Below are positions 8,198-14,669 of a stretch of 64,000 bases of DNA, piece after piece. The translations under genes and the position numbers were made by a program. The stretch is from Nocardioides sp. NBC_00368. Its GTDB lineage: Bacteria > Actinomycetota > Actinomycetes > Propionibacteriales > Nocardioidaceae. The stretch is taken from the NCBI RefSeq assembly GCF_036090055.1, contig NZ_CP107970.1, positions 4,609,001 through 4,673,000 of the forward strand, written 5' to 3'. How positions within the stretch are numbered: the first letter of the stretch is position 1; every line of letters starts with the position of its first letter. The notes under the pieces are model-generated. The model ran no database searches, was not told the origin of the DNA, and saw nothing but the letters and a program-made list of their open reading frames with translations.

Positions 8198-8814
8198 TCG
8201 TCGTCCAGCGTCGCGGGCCGGTCGGTGGAGGGGTAGACGGTCAGCTCGAACGGCTGCAGCACCTCGCCGAGGGAGGGCTCCCAGTTGCTGCCCCACTTCT
8301 CGAAGCCGAGCAGCTTGCCGTCGACCGACTTGTAGTCGGCGTACTCGGCCGTGCCCGACGGCGCCGTGCCGGTCGCGCCGGTGGCGGTGAAGGCCGCCGA
8401 GCCCTTCTCCTGCAGCCGGTAGGCGACGCCACCGACGATGACGTCGCGGTCACCGACGGTGCCCTGCTCGATGTCGCCGAGGGGGATCGCGTGCCACAGC
8501 GAGACCTCGAAGCTCTCGTCGTCCTCGATCGAGAGCCACTTCTTGCCCTCGGCGTCGTCGAGCATGTGCTCGGTCCAGCGGTAGCCGTGCTCGTCGAAGT
8601 CGATCCGCCCGCGGACGAACCAGTTGTGGCCGAGGTATTCGACGACGTCACCGTTGCGCACCTGGCGCAGCTGGTCGGAGGCATGCTTGTGCTGGTCGCC
8701 GATGAAGTCGTCGGGCTCCCGCTGCGCCGTCGGCCGCTGCCTGCTCTTCCAGAGCAGATAGGCCGCGACCGCGAGCGCGGCCAGCAGCAGGACGATCAGG
8801 ACGTAGATCACCAA
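8194..8814 (-). CDS. DUF4178 domain protein, membrane-anchored
   Basis: 206 aa; first gene of the six-gene operon. An N-terminal membrane helix (residues 1-22, VIYVLIVLLLAALAVAAYLL) is followed by a basic stop-transfer stretch and a DUF4178 domain: LRQVRNGDVVEYLGHNWFVRGRI, WTEHMLDDAEGKKWLSIEDDE, VIVGGVAYRLQEKG, and a closing YKSVDGKLLGFEKWG. The domain is beta-rich and of unknown function; in other bacteria it occurs near DUF350 and PspA-like stress genes. The start lies just upstream of the helix; the 200-base gap to tmk holds the operon promoter. Soluble part is probably cytoplasmic given the positive residues after the helix. Confidence 0.85.
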   Translation of the reverse strand: MVIYVLIVLLLAALAVAAYLLWKSRQRPTAQREPDDFIGDQHKHASDQLRQVRNGDVVEYLGHNWFVRGRIDFDEHGYRWTEHMLDDAEGKKWLSIEDDESFEVSLWHAIPLGDIEQGTVGDRDVIVGGVAYRLQEKGSAAFTATGATGTAPSGTAEYADYKSVDGKLLGFEKWGSNWEPSLGEVLQPFELTVYPSTDRPATLDDE

Positions 8815-9023
8815 AGACTCCTTGAGGTCAGCGTGAGGACGACCCGAACCTTAACCTGGCTCCGGGACCTTCGACAGCCTCAATCGCCGCACGTGCGGGC
8901 GGCGTACCTCGGCCTTGTCGGTCCCACCCCGTAGGTTGGGCTCGTGAAGCGTCAGCGAGTGAACCATGGAGTCATCACGCAGCCGCGTCCGTATTCTGGC
9001 GCTTGCGCTACGGAGGTGGCTGC

Positions 9024-9674
9024 GTGAGGTTTCCCGGTGTCTATGCGGAGCACGGCGTCTTCGTGTGTTTCGAGGGCGGCGAGGGGTCGGGCAAGTCGAC
9101 CCAGTCGCGGCTGCTCCACGAGGCGCTGACCGCCCGCGGCCACCGCGTCCTGCTGACCTTCGAGCCGGGGGACACGGCCGTGGGAAAGGACGTACGCCGC
9201 ATCGTGCTGTCCCCGGAGACCGGTGATCTCGACGACCGCACCGAGGCGCTCCTGTTCGCCGCCGACAAGGCCGAGCACATCGAGTCGATGGTCCGGCCGG
9301 CGCTGGAGCGGGGCGAGGTGGTGATCACCGACCGCTACGTCGACTCGATGCTCGCCTACCAGGGTGCCGGCCGGGTTCTGGACGCCGCGCAGCTCGAGGA
9401 GGTGGCGCGGTGGGCGACCGCCGACCTGCGCCCCCACCTGACCGTGCTGCTCGATCTGGACCCGACGGCGGGGTTCACCCGATTCGCGGAGCGCGACCGG
9501 ATGGAGCAGGAGTCGGCCGAGTTCCACCAGCGGGTGCGCGCGGCGTTCGTCGCGCTCGCGGAGCGCAACCCCGAGCACTATCTGGTGCTGGACGCCCGTG
9601 CCCCGGTCGAGGAGATCCACGCCGCGGTGCTGGCGCGGCTCGAGCCTCTTCTCGCCCAGGTGGTGACGGCATGA
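9024..9674 (+). CDS. tmk: Thymidylate kinase
   Basis: Phosphorylates dTMP to dTDP with ATP, cytoplasmic, essential for DNA synthesis. 216 aa. P-loop FEGGEGSGKST is at residues 16-26; the dTMP-binding DRYVDSMLAYQG is near residue 95; a LID-region Arg-rich segment (RFAERDRME) follows near 155. GTG 9024 is chosen because GGAGG (9012-9016) lies seven bases upstream; the longer TTG reading from 9003 would place this site inside the gene. Its stop overlaps the holB start as ATGA, so the two are translationally coupled, the same order as in Streptomyces. Confidence 0.97.
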   Translation: MRFPGVYAEHGVFVCFEGGEGSGKSTQSRLLHEALTARGHRVLLTFEPGDTAVGKDVRRIVLSPETGDLDDRTEALLFAADKAEHIESMVRPALERGEVVITDRYVDSMLAYQGAGRVLDAAQLEEVARWATADLRPHLTVLLDLDPTAGFTRFAERDRMEQESAEFHQRVRAAFVALAERNPEHYLVLDARAPVEEIHAAVLARLEPLLAQVVTA

Positions 9675-10831
9675 ACGTCGCCACCACCTCCGTCTGGGAC
9701 AACCTGGTCGGCCAGCGCCACGTCATTCCCACATTGCAGACCGCTGCGGCCGGCCACGGCATGACGCAGTCCTGGCTCTTCACCGGCCCACCGGGCTCGG
9801 GACGGTCCAACGCAGCGATCGCCTTCGCCGCCGCGCTGCAGTGCCCCGACGGCGGTTGCGGCCGGTGCCACGAGTGCCACACCGTGCTCACCGGCAGTCA
9901 CGCCGACGTCAACCTGGTACGCACCGAGAAGCTGACCCTCGGTGTCGACGAGATCCGCGACCTGGTGCGCCAGTCCGCCCTGACCCCGGCTGGAAGCCGT
10001 TGGCAGATCCTGATCATCGAGGATGCCGACCGGCTCACCGAGCAGGCCAACAACGCCCTGCTCAAGGCGGTCGAGGAGCCCGGCGCCCGCACGGTGTGGA
10101 TGCTCTGCGCGCCGACGGTCGAGGACGTCCTCCCGACCATCCGGTCCCGGTGCCGCCTGGTCACGCTGACCACCCCGACCGCTCCCGACGTCACCGCCTT
10201 CCTGCAGCGCACGCTCGGCGTCGACGAGGCAAGAGCCGCCTATGCGGCGCGCGCGAGCCAGGGCCACATCGGCCGCGCCAAGGCGCTGGCCCGCGACGAC
10301 GACACCCGGCGCCGCCGTGAGCAGGTCGTCGCCTACCCGGCCAAGCTGCGCAGTCTGGCCGACGCGCTCAGGGCCGCCGGTGAGCTGGCCGCGGTCTCGA
10401 AGGAGGAGGCCGACGCCGTCACCGCCGATCTCGACGCGAAGGAGAAGGCCGACCTCGACGCCGGCTACGGCGTGGTCGACCGGGGCCGCCGGCCGCGGGA
10501 GTACGGACCGGCGCTGGCCGCGCTCGAGAAGGACCAGAAGCGCCGTGCCACCCGCCGCCACCGCGACGTGATCGACCGTGGGCTGATGGACCTGGTCTCC
10601 GTCTATCGCGATGCGATCACCCTCGCCGCCGGTGCGCCGGTGACGCTGGTCAACGAGGAGCATGGGCGCGAGATCGAGCAGATCGTCGCGTCCTCGACCC
10701 CCGAGCTCAACCTGCAGCGCATCGGCGCCGTCTTCGAGGCCCGTGAGCAGCTGCTGGAGTTCAACGTCCAGCCCCAGTTGGTGCTGGAAGCCATGATGGT
10801 GGCGCTGCTGCCGCCCGGAGGAGATCAGTGA
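9671..10831 (+). CDS. holB: DNA polymerase III delta' subunit
   Basis: Clamp-loader subunit, 386 aa. N-terminal AAA+ domain: a P-loop GPPGSGRSN in which Arg replaces the usual Lys (common in delta', which need not hydrolyse ATP), a zinc site with Cys58, Cys63, Cys66 and Cys69 (CPDGGCGRCHEC), IIEDADRLTEQANNALLKAVEEP (Walker B and sensor region, residues about 115-140), and the arginine-finger segment TIRSRC. The C-terminal part contains a longer helical insert typical of actinobacteria. ATG overlaps the tmk stop; its TGA overlaps the GTG of the next gene, giving a three-gene coupled unit. Confidence 0.95.
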   Translation: MNVATTSVWDNLVGQRHVIPTLQTAAAGHGMTQSWLFTGPPGSGRSNAAIAFAAALQCPDGGCGRCHECHTVLTGSHADVNLVRTEKLTLGVDEIRDLVRQSALTPAGSRWQILIIEDADRLTEQANNALLKAVEEPGARTVWMLCAPTVEDVLPTIRSRCRLVTLTTPTAPDVTAFLQRTLGVDEARAAYAARASQGHIGRAKALARDDDTRRRREQVVAYPAKLRSLADALRAAGELAAVSKEEADAVTADLDAKEKADLDAGYGVVDRGRRPREYGPALAALEKDQKRRATRRHRDVIDRGLMDLVSVYRDAITLAAGAPVTLVNEEHGREIEQIVASSTPELNLQRIGAVFEAREQLLEFNVQPQLVLEAMMVALLPPGGDQ

Positions 10832-12336
10832 ACCGCAAAGCCGCTCTCGTCGTGATGTCAGCGCTCGCCCTGACGGGCTGTGGAGGCGGTGGCGGCACCC
10901 CGGATGCCGACCGGGTCAGTCCGAGCGCCGAGGCGACCGCGGCCCCCGCGGAAGGGTTGCAGACCTTCTACAGCCAGAAGCTGGACTGGAAGAAGTGCAA
11001 CGGCGCATTCCAGTGCGCGACCCTCGAGGTCCCGCTCGACTACTCCGACCCGACCGGCCGCACCATCGACGTCGCGGTCATCAAGGACCCGGCCAACGAG
11101 AAGAAGATCGGCTCGCTGGCGATCAACCCGGGCGGCCCCGGCGGGTCCGGCATCGACTACGCGCTCTACAACAACCAGTCCTTCAGTCCCGCGGTCCGAG
11201 ACTCCTACGACATCGTCGGCTTCGACCCGCGCGGTGTCGGGCAGAGCACCGCGGTCGACTGCCTCGACGACGAGGCGCTCGACGCCTACGTCGCGGTCGA
11301 CCCCGACCCGGACACCCCCGCCGAGGAGAAGGCCTACGTCGACAGCGGCGTCCAGATGGCCAACGGCTGCGCCGCTCAGAAGGACGGCATCTCCGCCCAC
11401 GTCAGCACCGTCGAGGCGGCCCGGGACATGGACGTGCTCCGGGCTGCGCTGGGTGAGGACCAGCTCGACTACTTCGGTGCCTCCTACGGCACCCAGCTCG
11501 GCTCGACCTACGCCGAGCTCTACCCCGACCGGGTCGGCCGGTTCGTGCTCGACGGCGCGATCGCCCCGGGCCTGAGCGTGCTCGACGCCAACCTCGCCCA
11601 GGCGAAGGGCTTCGAGGTCGCGCTCCGCTCCTACGTCGAGAACTGCGTCGACGAGGGCAGCTGCTTCCTCGGCGACACCGTCGACGACGGCGTCGAGCGC
11701 GTCCAGAAGCTGATGGCCGACATCGACGCCGAGCCGCTGCCCGCCGGCGACCGTGAGCTGACCGCGGGCAACGCCCTCTACGGCCTGATCACCCCGCTCT
11801 ACGTCGAGTCCTACTGGCCCTACCTCACCGACGCCCTCGAGGCGGCGCTGAAGGGCGACGGGTCCCAGCTGATGAGCCTGTCGGACAACTACGCGGGCCG
11901 TGACCCCGAGGGTGGCTACTTGAACAACACGATGGAGGCCAACTGGGCGATCAACTGCCTCGACGACTCCTCCGGGCTCAGCCCGGAGGACGTACGCAAG
12001 CAGCTGCCCGCCTTCGAGAAGGCCGCTCCGACCTTCGGTGCCGCCCTCGCCTGGATGCTCAACGGCTGCGCCGCCGAGAAGTTCAAGGCCACCGAGCCCG
12101 AGCCGGAGATCGACGCCGAGGGTTCCAACCCGATCGTCGTCGTCGGGACCACCCGTGACCCGGCCACTCCCTACGAGTGGGCCGAGGACCTCGCGGAGGC
12201 CCTCGACTCCGGCGTACTCGTCTCCCGTGACGGCGACGGCCACACCGGCTACATGCAGGGCAACGGCTGCGTCGACGACGCCATCGACGACTACCTGGTC
12301 GATGGCAAGGTCCCCGACGACGGCTTGGAGTGCTGA
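10828..12336 (+). CDS. Secreted alpha/beta hydrolase lipoprotein (tripeptidyl aminopeptidase-like, S33)
   Basis: 502 aa. The signal peptide ends in a lipobox, ALALTGC, so it is probably anchored to the outer face of the membrane. An S33-type alpha/beta hydrolase domain follows: oxyanion INPGGPGGSG, VGFDPRGVGQST, nucleophile Ser219 in FGASYGT, Asp444 in GTTRDPATP and His472 in DGDGHTGY complete a triad. The C-terminal part is the TAP-like domain found in tripeptidyl aminopeptidases and in CaeA-type hydrolases. The likely job is cleaving short peptides or esters outside the cell. GTG overlaps the holB stop; GGAGGAGA lies upstream. The holB-hydrolase pairing is conserved in actinobacteria and probably reflects shared transcription only. 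Confidence 0.9.
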   Translation: MNRKAALVVMSALALTGCGGGGGTPDADRVSPSAEATAAPAEGLQTFYSQKLDWKKCNGAFQCATLEVPLDYSDPTGRTIDVAVIKDPANEKKIGSLAINPGGPGGSGIDYALYNNQSFSPAVRDSYDIVGFDPRGVGQSTAVDCLDDEALDAYVAVDPDPDTPAEEKAYVDSGVQMANGCAAQKDGISAHVSTVEAARDMDVLRAALGEDQLDYFGASYGTQLGSTYAELYPDRVGRFVLDGAIAPGLSVLDANLAQAKGFEVALRSYVENCVDEGSCFLGDTVDDGVERVQKLMADIDAEPLPAGDRELTAGNALYGLITPLYVESYWPYLTDALEAALKGDGSQLMSLSDNYAGRDPEGGYLNNTMEANWAINCLDDSSGLSPEDVRKQLPAFEKAAPTFGAALAWMLNGCAAEKFKATEPEPEIDAEGSNPIVVVGTTRDPATPYEWAEDLAEALDSGVLVSRDGDGHTGYMQGNGCVDDAIDDYLVDGKVPDDGLEC

Positions 12337-12441
12337 TCTACCCCATGTGGGGTGGGTCCTCACCGTTTCCGCCCGCTGGATCGCACTGACCCAGAGGATC
12401 ACTTCTCGTAATTTCACTTCGAGAAGAAAGGTCACGAGCAC

Positions 12442-13050
12442 GTGATCATGAACCAGCGAGTCCGTTCGACGACGAAGGCCTTCGCTGCCTCTGCGGTCGC
12501 CGCCCTGGCGATCGCGGTCGCCCCCGTCATCAGCCAGCCCGCCCACGCAGCCACGCCCCCAGCCACCGTGTCGGCCAAGGTCATCACCAAGGTCATCAAG
12601 GTCTCCGCCAAGCCGTACGGGACGAGGTCCTACCGTCCCGTCGGCAAGCTGACCGCTGGCGGTAACCCGATCAAGGGCAAGCGCATCCACCTGCAGAAGC
12701 GGGCCAGCGGTCGCTGGATGAACGTGACCTCCTGCGTGACGAACAGGTACGGCAAGTGCGCCGTCATCGTGACGCCGAAGGTCAGCCGCTACTACCGCTG
12801 GAAGTTCGCCGGTGATGCCAACCGCCGGGCAGACGTGTCCGCGTCGTTCTACCTGAAGAAGCGGGGAAGCGGAACGAGCACCTCGACCCTCGACTACACC
12901 TACGCCAACGGCGAGAAGGTCTACAACGCCACCTCGACCAACGACCTCGACTGCGGCGAGATCCCGGGCTACAAGAAGCCCGTCCGGGTCAACAACAGCT
13001 CCGACCCGTGGCGCCTCGACGCCGACGACGACGGCTTCGGCTGCGACTGA
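12442..13050 (+). CDS. Secreted protein with C-terminal excalibur calcium-binding motif
   Basis: 202 aa. Signal peptide of about 35 residues ending near QPAHAA. The middle (residues about 40-130) is a basic beta-rich domain reminiscent of bacterial Ig-like carbohydrate or cell-wall domains (IKGKRIHLQKRASGRWM, YRWKFAGDA) with a Cys pair in TSCVTNRYGKC. The end, DLDCGEIPGYKKPV to DADDDGFGCD, is the excalibur motif with its Asp-rich loop and bounding cysteines. Excalibur domains bind Ca2+ and occur on secreted nucleases and surface proteins; here no enzyme is attached, so function is unknown. GTG 12442 follows GAAAGG by ten bases; ATG 12448 is an alternative. The 105-base gap upstream shows no gene. 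Confidence 0.82.
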   Translation: MIMNQRVRSTTKAFAASAVAALAIAVAPVISQPAHAATPPATVSAKVITKVIKVSAKPYGTRSYRPVGKLTAGGNPIKGKRIHLQKRASGRWMNVTSCVTNRYGKCAVIVTPKVSRYYRWKFAGDANRRADVSASFYLKKRGSGTSTSTLDYTYANGEKVYNATSTNDLDCGEIPGYKKPVRVNNSSDPWRLDADDDGFGCD

Positions 13051-13052
13051 TC

Positions 13053-13160
13053 CCGCCGAATCCTCACCTTTGGCGGCCGAATAGGTAGTTGTGGGCGACG
13101 AAACCACAGTTTCGTCGCCCACAACTGCATTCTCGGCCGCAAGAACGACCGATTCAGCGC
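13053..13160. repeat. 108-bp hairpin repeat, family 2 copy 1
   Basis: Two 52-base arms (13053-13104 and 13109-13160) face each other around a CACA loop. The inner 18 bases of each arm pair perfectly (AGTTGTGGGCGACGAAAC at 13087-13104 with its complement at 13109-13126). GCGGCCGA and TCGGCCGC pair at 13073-13080 and 13133-13140, and the outer ends (CCGCCGAAT and GATTCAGCGC) pair imperfectly. All four arms of this copy and of 56473-56580 line up without gaps. It sits between convergent genes and overlaps the last bases of the LysR gene. Confidence 0.9.
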
Positions 13161-14080
13161 CGGTGGACGGGGTCCGCGATGGCCTGGATCCGCTTCGTCG
13201 CCAGCTCGATCATCAGCGTGGCAGCGGGGGAGAGGGTGGCGTCGGTGCGGTGGACGATGGCGAAGGTGTCGTACGTCCGGGGCCGCAGTGACACCCACCC
13301 TGCCTTCGGCGCCAGCCGGGGGAGCAGCTGCTCGGCTGCTCCCTTGGCGATGACGCTGTCGGCGTAGCCCATCCCGACCAGCTCGACGGCCGTCTCGATG
13401 TCCTCGACCTCGATCCGGCTCGGCGGGTTGCGGCCGGTCTCGTGGAGCAGGTTGCGGATCGTGACCCGGGTGGGGTCCTCGGAGCTCCAGGTGGTGTCGG
13501 CCATCACCAGCGTCGCCAGCGAGAGTCGGTGAGGCGTGACCGGCGTCGCCAGGTGCGCGGGATCGGCCGAGATGTAGACGAGCTCGTCGCGGGCCACCGG
13601 TGTGACCTTCAGCCCCGGGCCGGAGACGCTGCCGACCAGCAGCATCGCTGCCTCGAGCCGGCCGCGTCGCAGGTCCTCCTGGACCTCGGTGGAGTTCTGC
13701 CCGATCAGCTCGACGCGTACGCCCGGATAGCGGTCGAGCACGTCGGCCACCAGCCCGGCCCCGCCGTAGAGCCGCGCGATCCCGAACATCCCGAACCGGA
13801 TGGTCCCGGTCTCGAACTGCTTCACCGCCTGGACGGCCTTGCGCGCGTCCTCCGCGGCGGCGACCGTACGCTCCGCATGCGGCCTCAGCTCATCGGCCAC
13901 CGCGGTCGGCACCACACCCCGCCCCACGCGCCGGAAGAGCTGGACGCCGAGCGTACGCTCCAGGCCTCTGACCTGCTCCGAGATCGACGGCTGCGCATAA
14001 CCGAGCTCGTCGGCCGCCGCGGTCAGCGAGCCATGCTCGTAGACCGCGAGGAACACGCGAAGCTGGTGCAGCGACAACAT
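13154..14080 (-). CDS. LysR family transcriptional regulator
   Basis: 308 aa, the normal LysR length. The N-terminal winged helix covers residues 1-60 (LSLHQLRVFLAVYEHGSLTAAADELGYAQPSISEQVRGLE), followed by a two-lobed effector-binding domain (IRFGMFGIARLYGG, then VELVGMGYADSVIAK). The effector is unknown. An ATAG-N7-CTAT palindrome (14079-14093) overlaps its start codon, the classical LysR recognition form, which suggests autoregulation. The divergent gene is a 52-residue ORF at 14209, so no obvious metabolic target adjoins it. The 3' end lies inside the right arm of the family 2 hairpin. Confidence 0.93.
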   Translation of the reverse strand: MLSLHQLRVFLAVYEHGSLTAAADELGYAQPSISEQVRGLERTLGVQLFRRVGRGVVPTAVADELRPHAERTVAAAEDARKAVQAVKQFETGTIRFGMFGIARLYGGAGLVADVLDRYPGVRVELIGQNSTEVQEDLRRGRLEAAMLLVGSVSGPGLKVTPVARDELVYISADPAHLATPVTPHRLSLATLVMADTTWSSEDPTRVTIRNLLHETGRNPPSRIEVEDIETAVELVGMGYADSVIAKGAAEQLLPRLAPKAGWVSLRPRTYDTFAIVHRTDATLSPAATLMIELATKRIQAIADPVHRR

Positions 14081-14093
14081 AGAGACATCCTAT
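14079..14093. promoter_or_regulatory. Candidate LysR operator ATAG-N7-CTAT
   Basis: ATAG (14079-14082), seven bases, CTAT (14090-14093); the arms extend one base on the left (C) and G on the right plus an outer A/T, giving ACATAG...CTATGT. It matches the LysR-type binding consensus and overlaps the ATG of the LysR gene, so binding would repress its own translation start region or transcription. Confidence 0.55.
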
Positions 14094-14144
14094 GTCTTTT
14101 CAAGGAAAGATCGTCTACCTCTATGAGTCGCCGGCGGTCATCAT

Positions 14145-14184
14145 TGAATCAGCACCACTGTGTCCGCAGTCGGTGGTTGATTCA
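14145..14184. promoter_or_regulatory. Wide inverted repeat upstream of the 52-residue ORF
   Basis: TGAATCA (14145-14151) and TGATTCA (14178-14184) form outer arms; CACCAC and GTGGT pair just inside with a one-base bulge. The loop is about 14 bases. It sits 24 bases before the start of the small ORF and could be an operator or a leader hairpin. No factor can be assigned. Confidence 0.4.
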
Positions 14185-14208
14185 TGTTCCTAGGGGAGTA
14201 GAGCAGTA

Positions 14209-14367
14209 ATGAAGCACGGCGTTCGCCGCCTGGGCCGCCTGATCGGCAAGGGGAAGCCCACCCGCACGACCATCGACGAGCACGTCGAGGCGCACCGTTT
14301 TAGTGTCGAGCGCGCAGTCTCGGTACACTCATCCGGTCCGCTCAACCAGACCCGCTACATGCGGTAA
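14209..14367 (+). CDS. Putative small basic protein, 52 aa
   Basis: Not recognised. ATG 14209 is preceded by GGGAG about 10-12 bases upstream. The first 30 residues are basic and use codons typical of the window (MKHGVRRLGRLIGKGKPTRT), while the last 20 (SVERAVSVHSSGPLNQTRY) use more A/T-ending codons, so the true gene may be shorter in evolutionary terms or the reading chance. It lies between the divergent LysR gene and tRNA-Thr; the region 14320-14345 inside it also has a -10-like TACACT that could serve the tRNA. It may be the target of the LysR regulator. Confidence 0.4.
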   Translation: MKHGVRRLGRLIGKGKPTRTTIDEHVEAHRFSVERAVSVHSSGPLNQTRYMR

Positions 14368-14380
14368 CGGATGACGGTAC

Positions 14381-14453
14381 GCCGCCTTAGCTCAGTCGGC
14401 AGAGCGTCTCACTCGTAATGAGAAGGTCGTCGGTTCGATTCCGACAGGCGGCT
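14381..14453 (+). tRNA. tRNA-Thr (anticodon CGT)
   Basis: 73-base cloverleaf: acceptor arms GCCGCCT (14381-14387) and AGGCGGC (14446-14452) with discriminator T; D arm GCTC...GAGC; anticodon stem TCTCA/TGAGA around CTCGTAA, giving anticodon CGT for ACG codons; T arm GTCGG-TTCGATT-CCGAC. CCA is not encoded. A Rho-independent terminator follows. Confidence 0.97.
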
Positions 14454-14460
14454 CCGACAG

Positions 14461-14508
14461 AACCCCCGTCCCACCAGCCGGATCTCGGCAGGAGTGGCGG
14501 GGGTTTCT
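14461..14508 (+). terminator. Rho-independent terminator after tRNA-Thr
   Basis: AACCCCCGTCCCAC at 14461-14474 pairs with GTGGCGGGGGTT at 14494-14505 (one bulge), followed by a T-rich run. Strong GC stem directly after the tRNA. Confidence 0.8.
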
Positions 14509-14669
14509 TCGTGTCGTGCCCTCCGCGGGGTAAGGCCCACCGTTCCATCAGACGCCTCATGACTCTTGACGACCGCGCAGCCGCCCTGCTTATGTTAGCG
14601 CTCACATTCACGTGATGGAAGTCACATCACCTGGGTGCCCCCGCCCACAGCTGACCCTGGAGCGCGCCG

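Noticed and set aside
8952..9620. Minus-strand ORF opposite tmk
   Set aside because: Shadow frame; tmk motifs are unequivocal on the plus strand.
10858..13122. Minus-strand 754-codon frame running through the family 2 repeat
   Set aside because: Shadow of the secreted hydrolase and excalibur genes.
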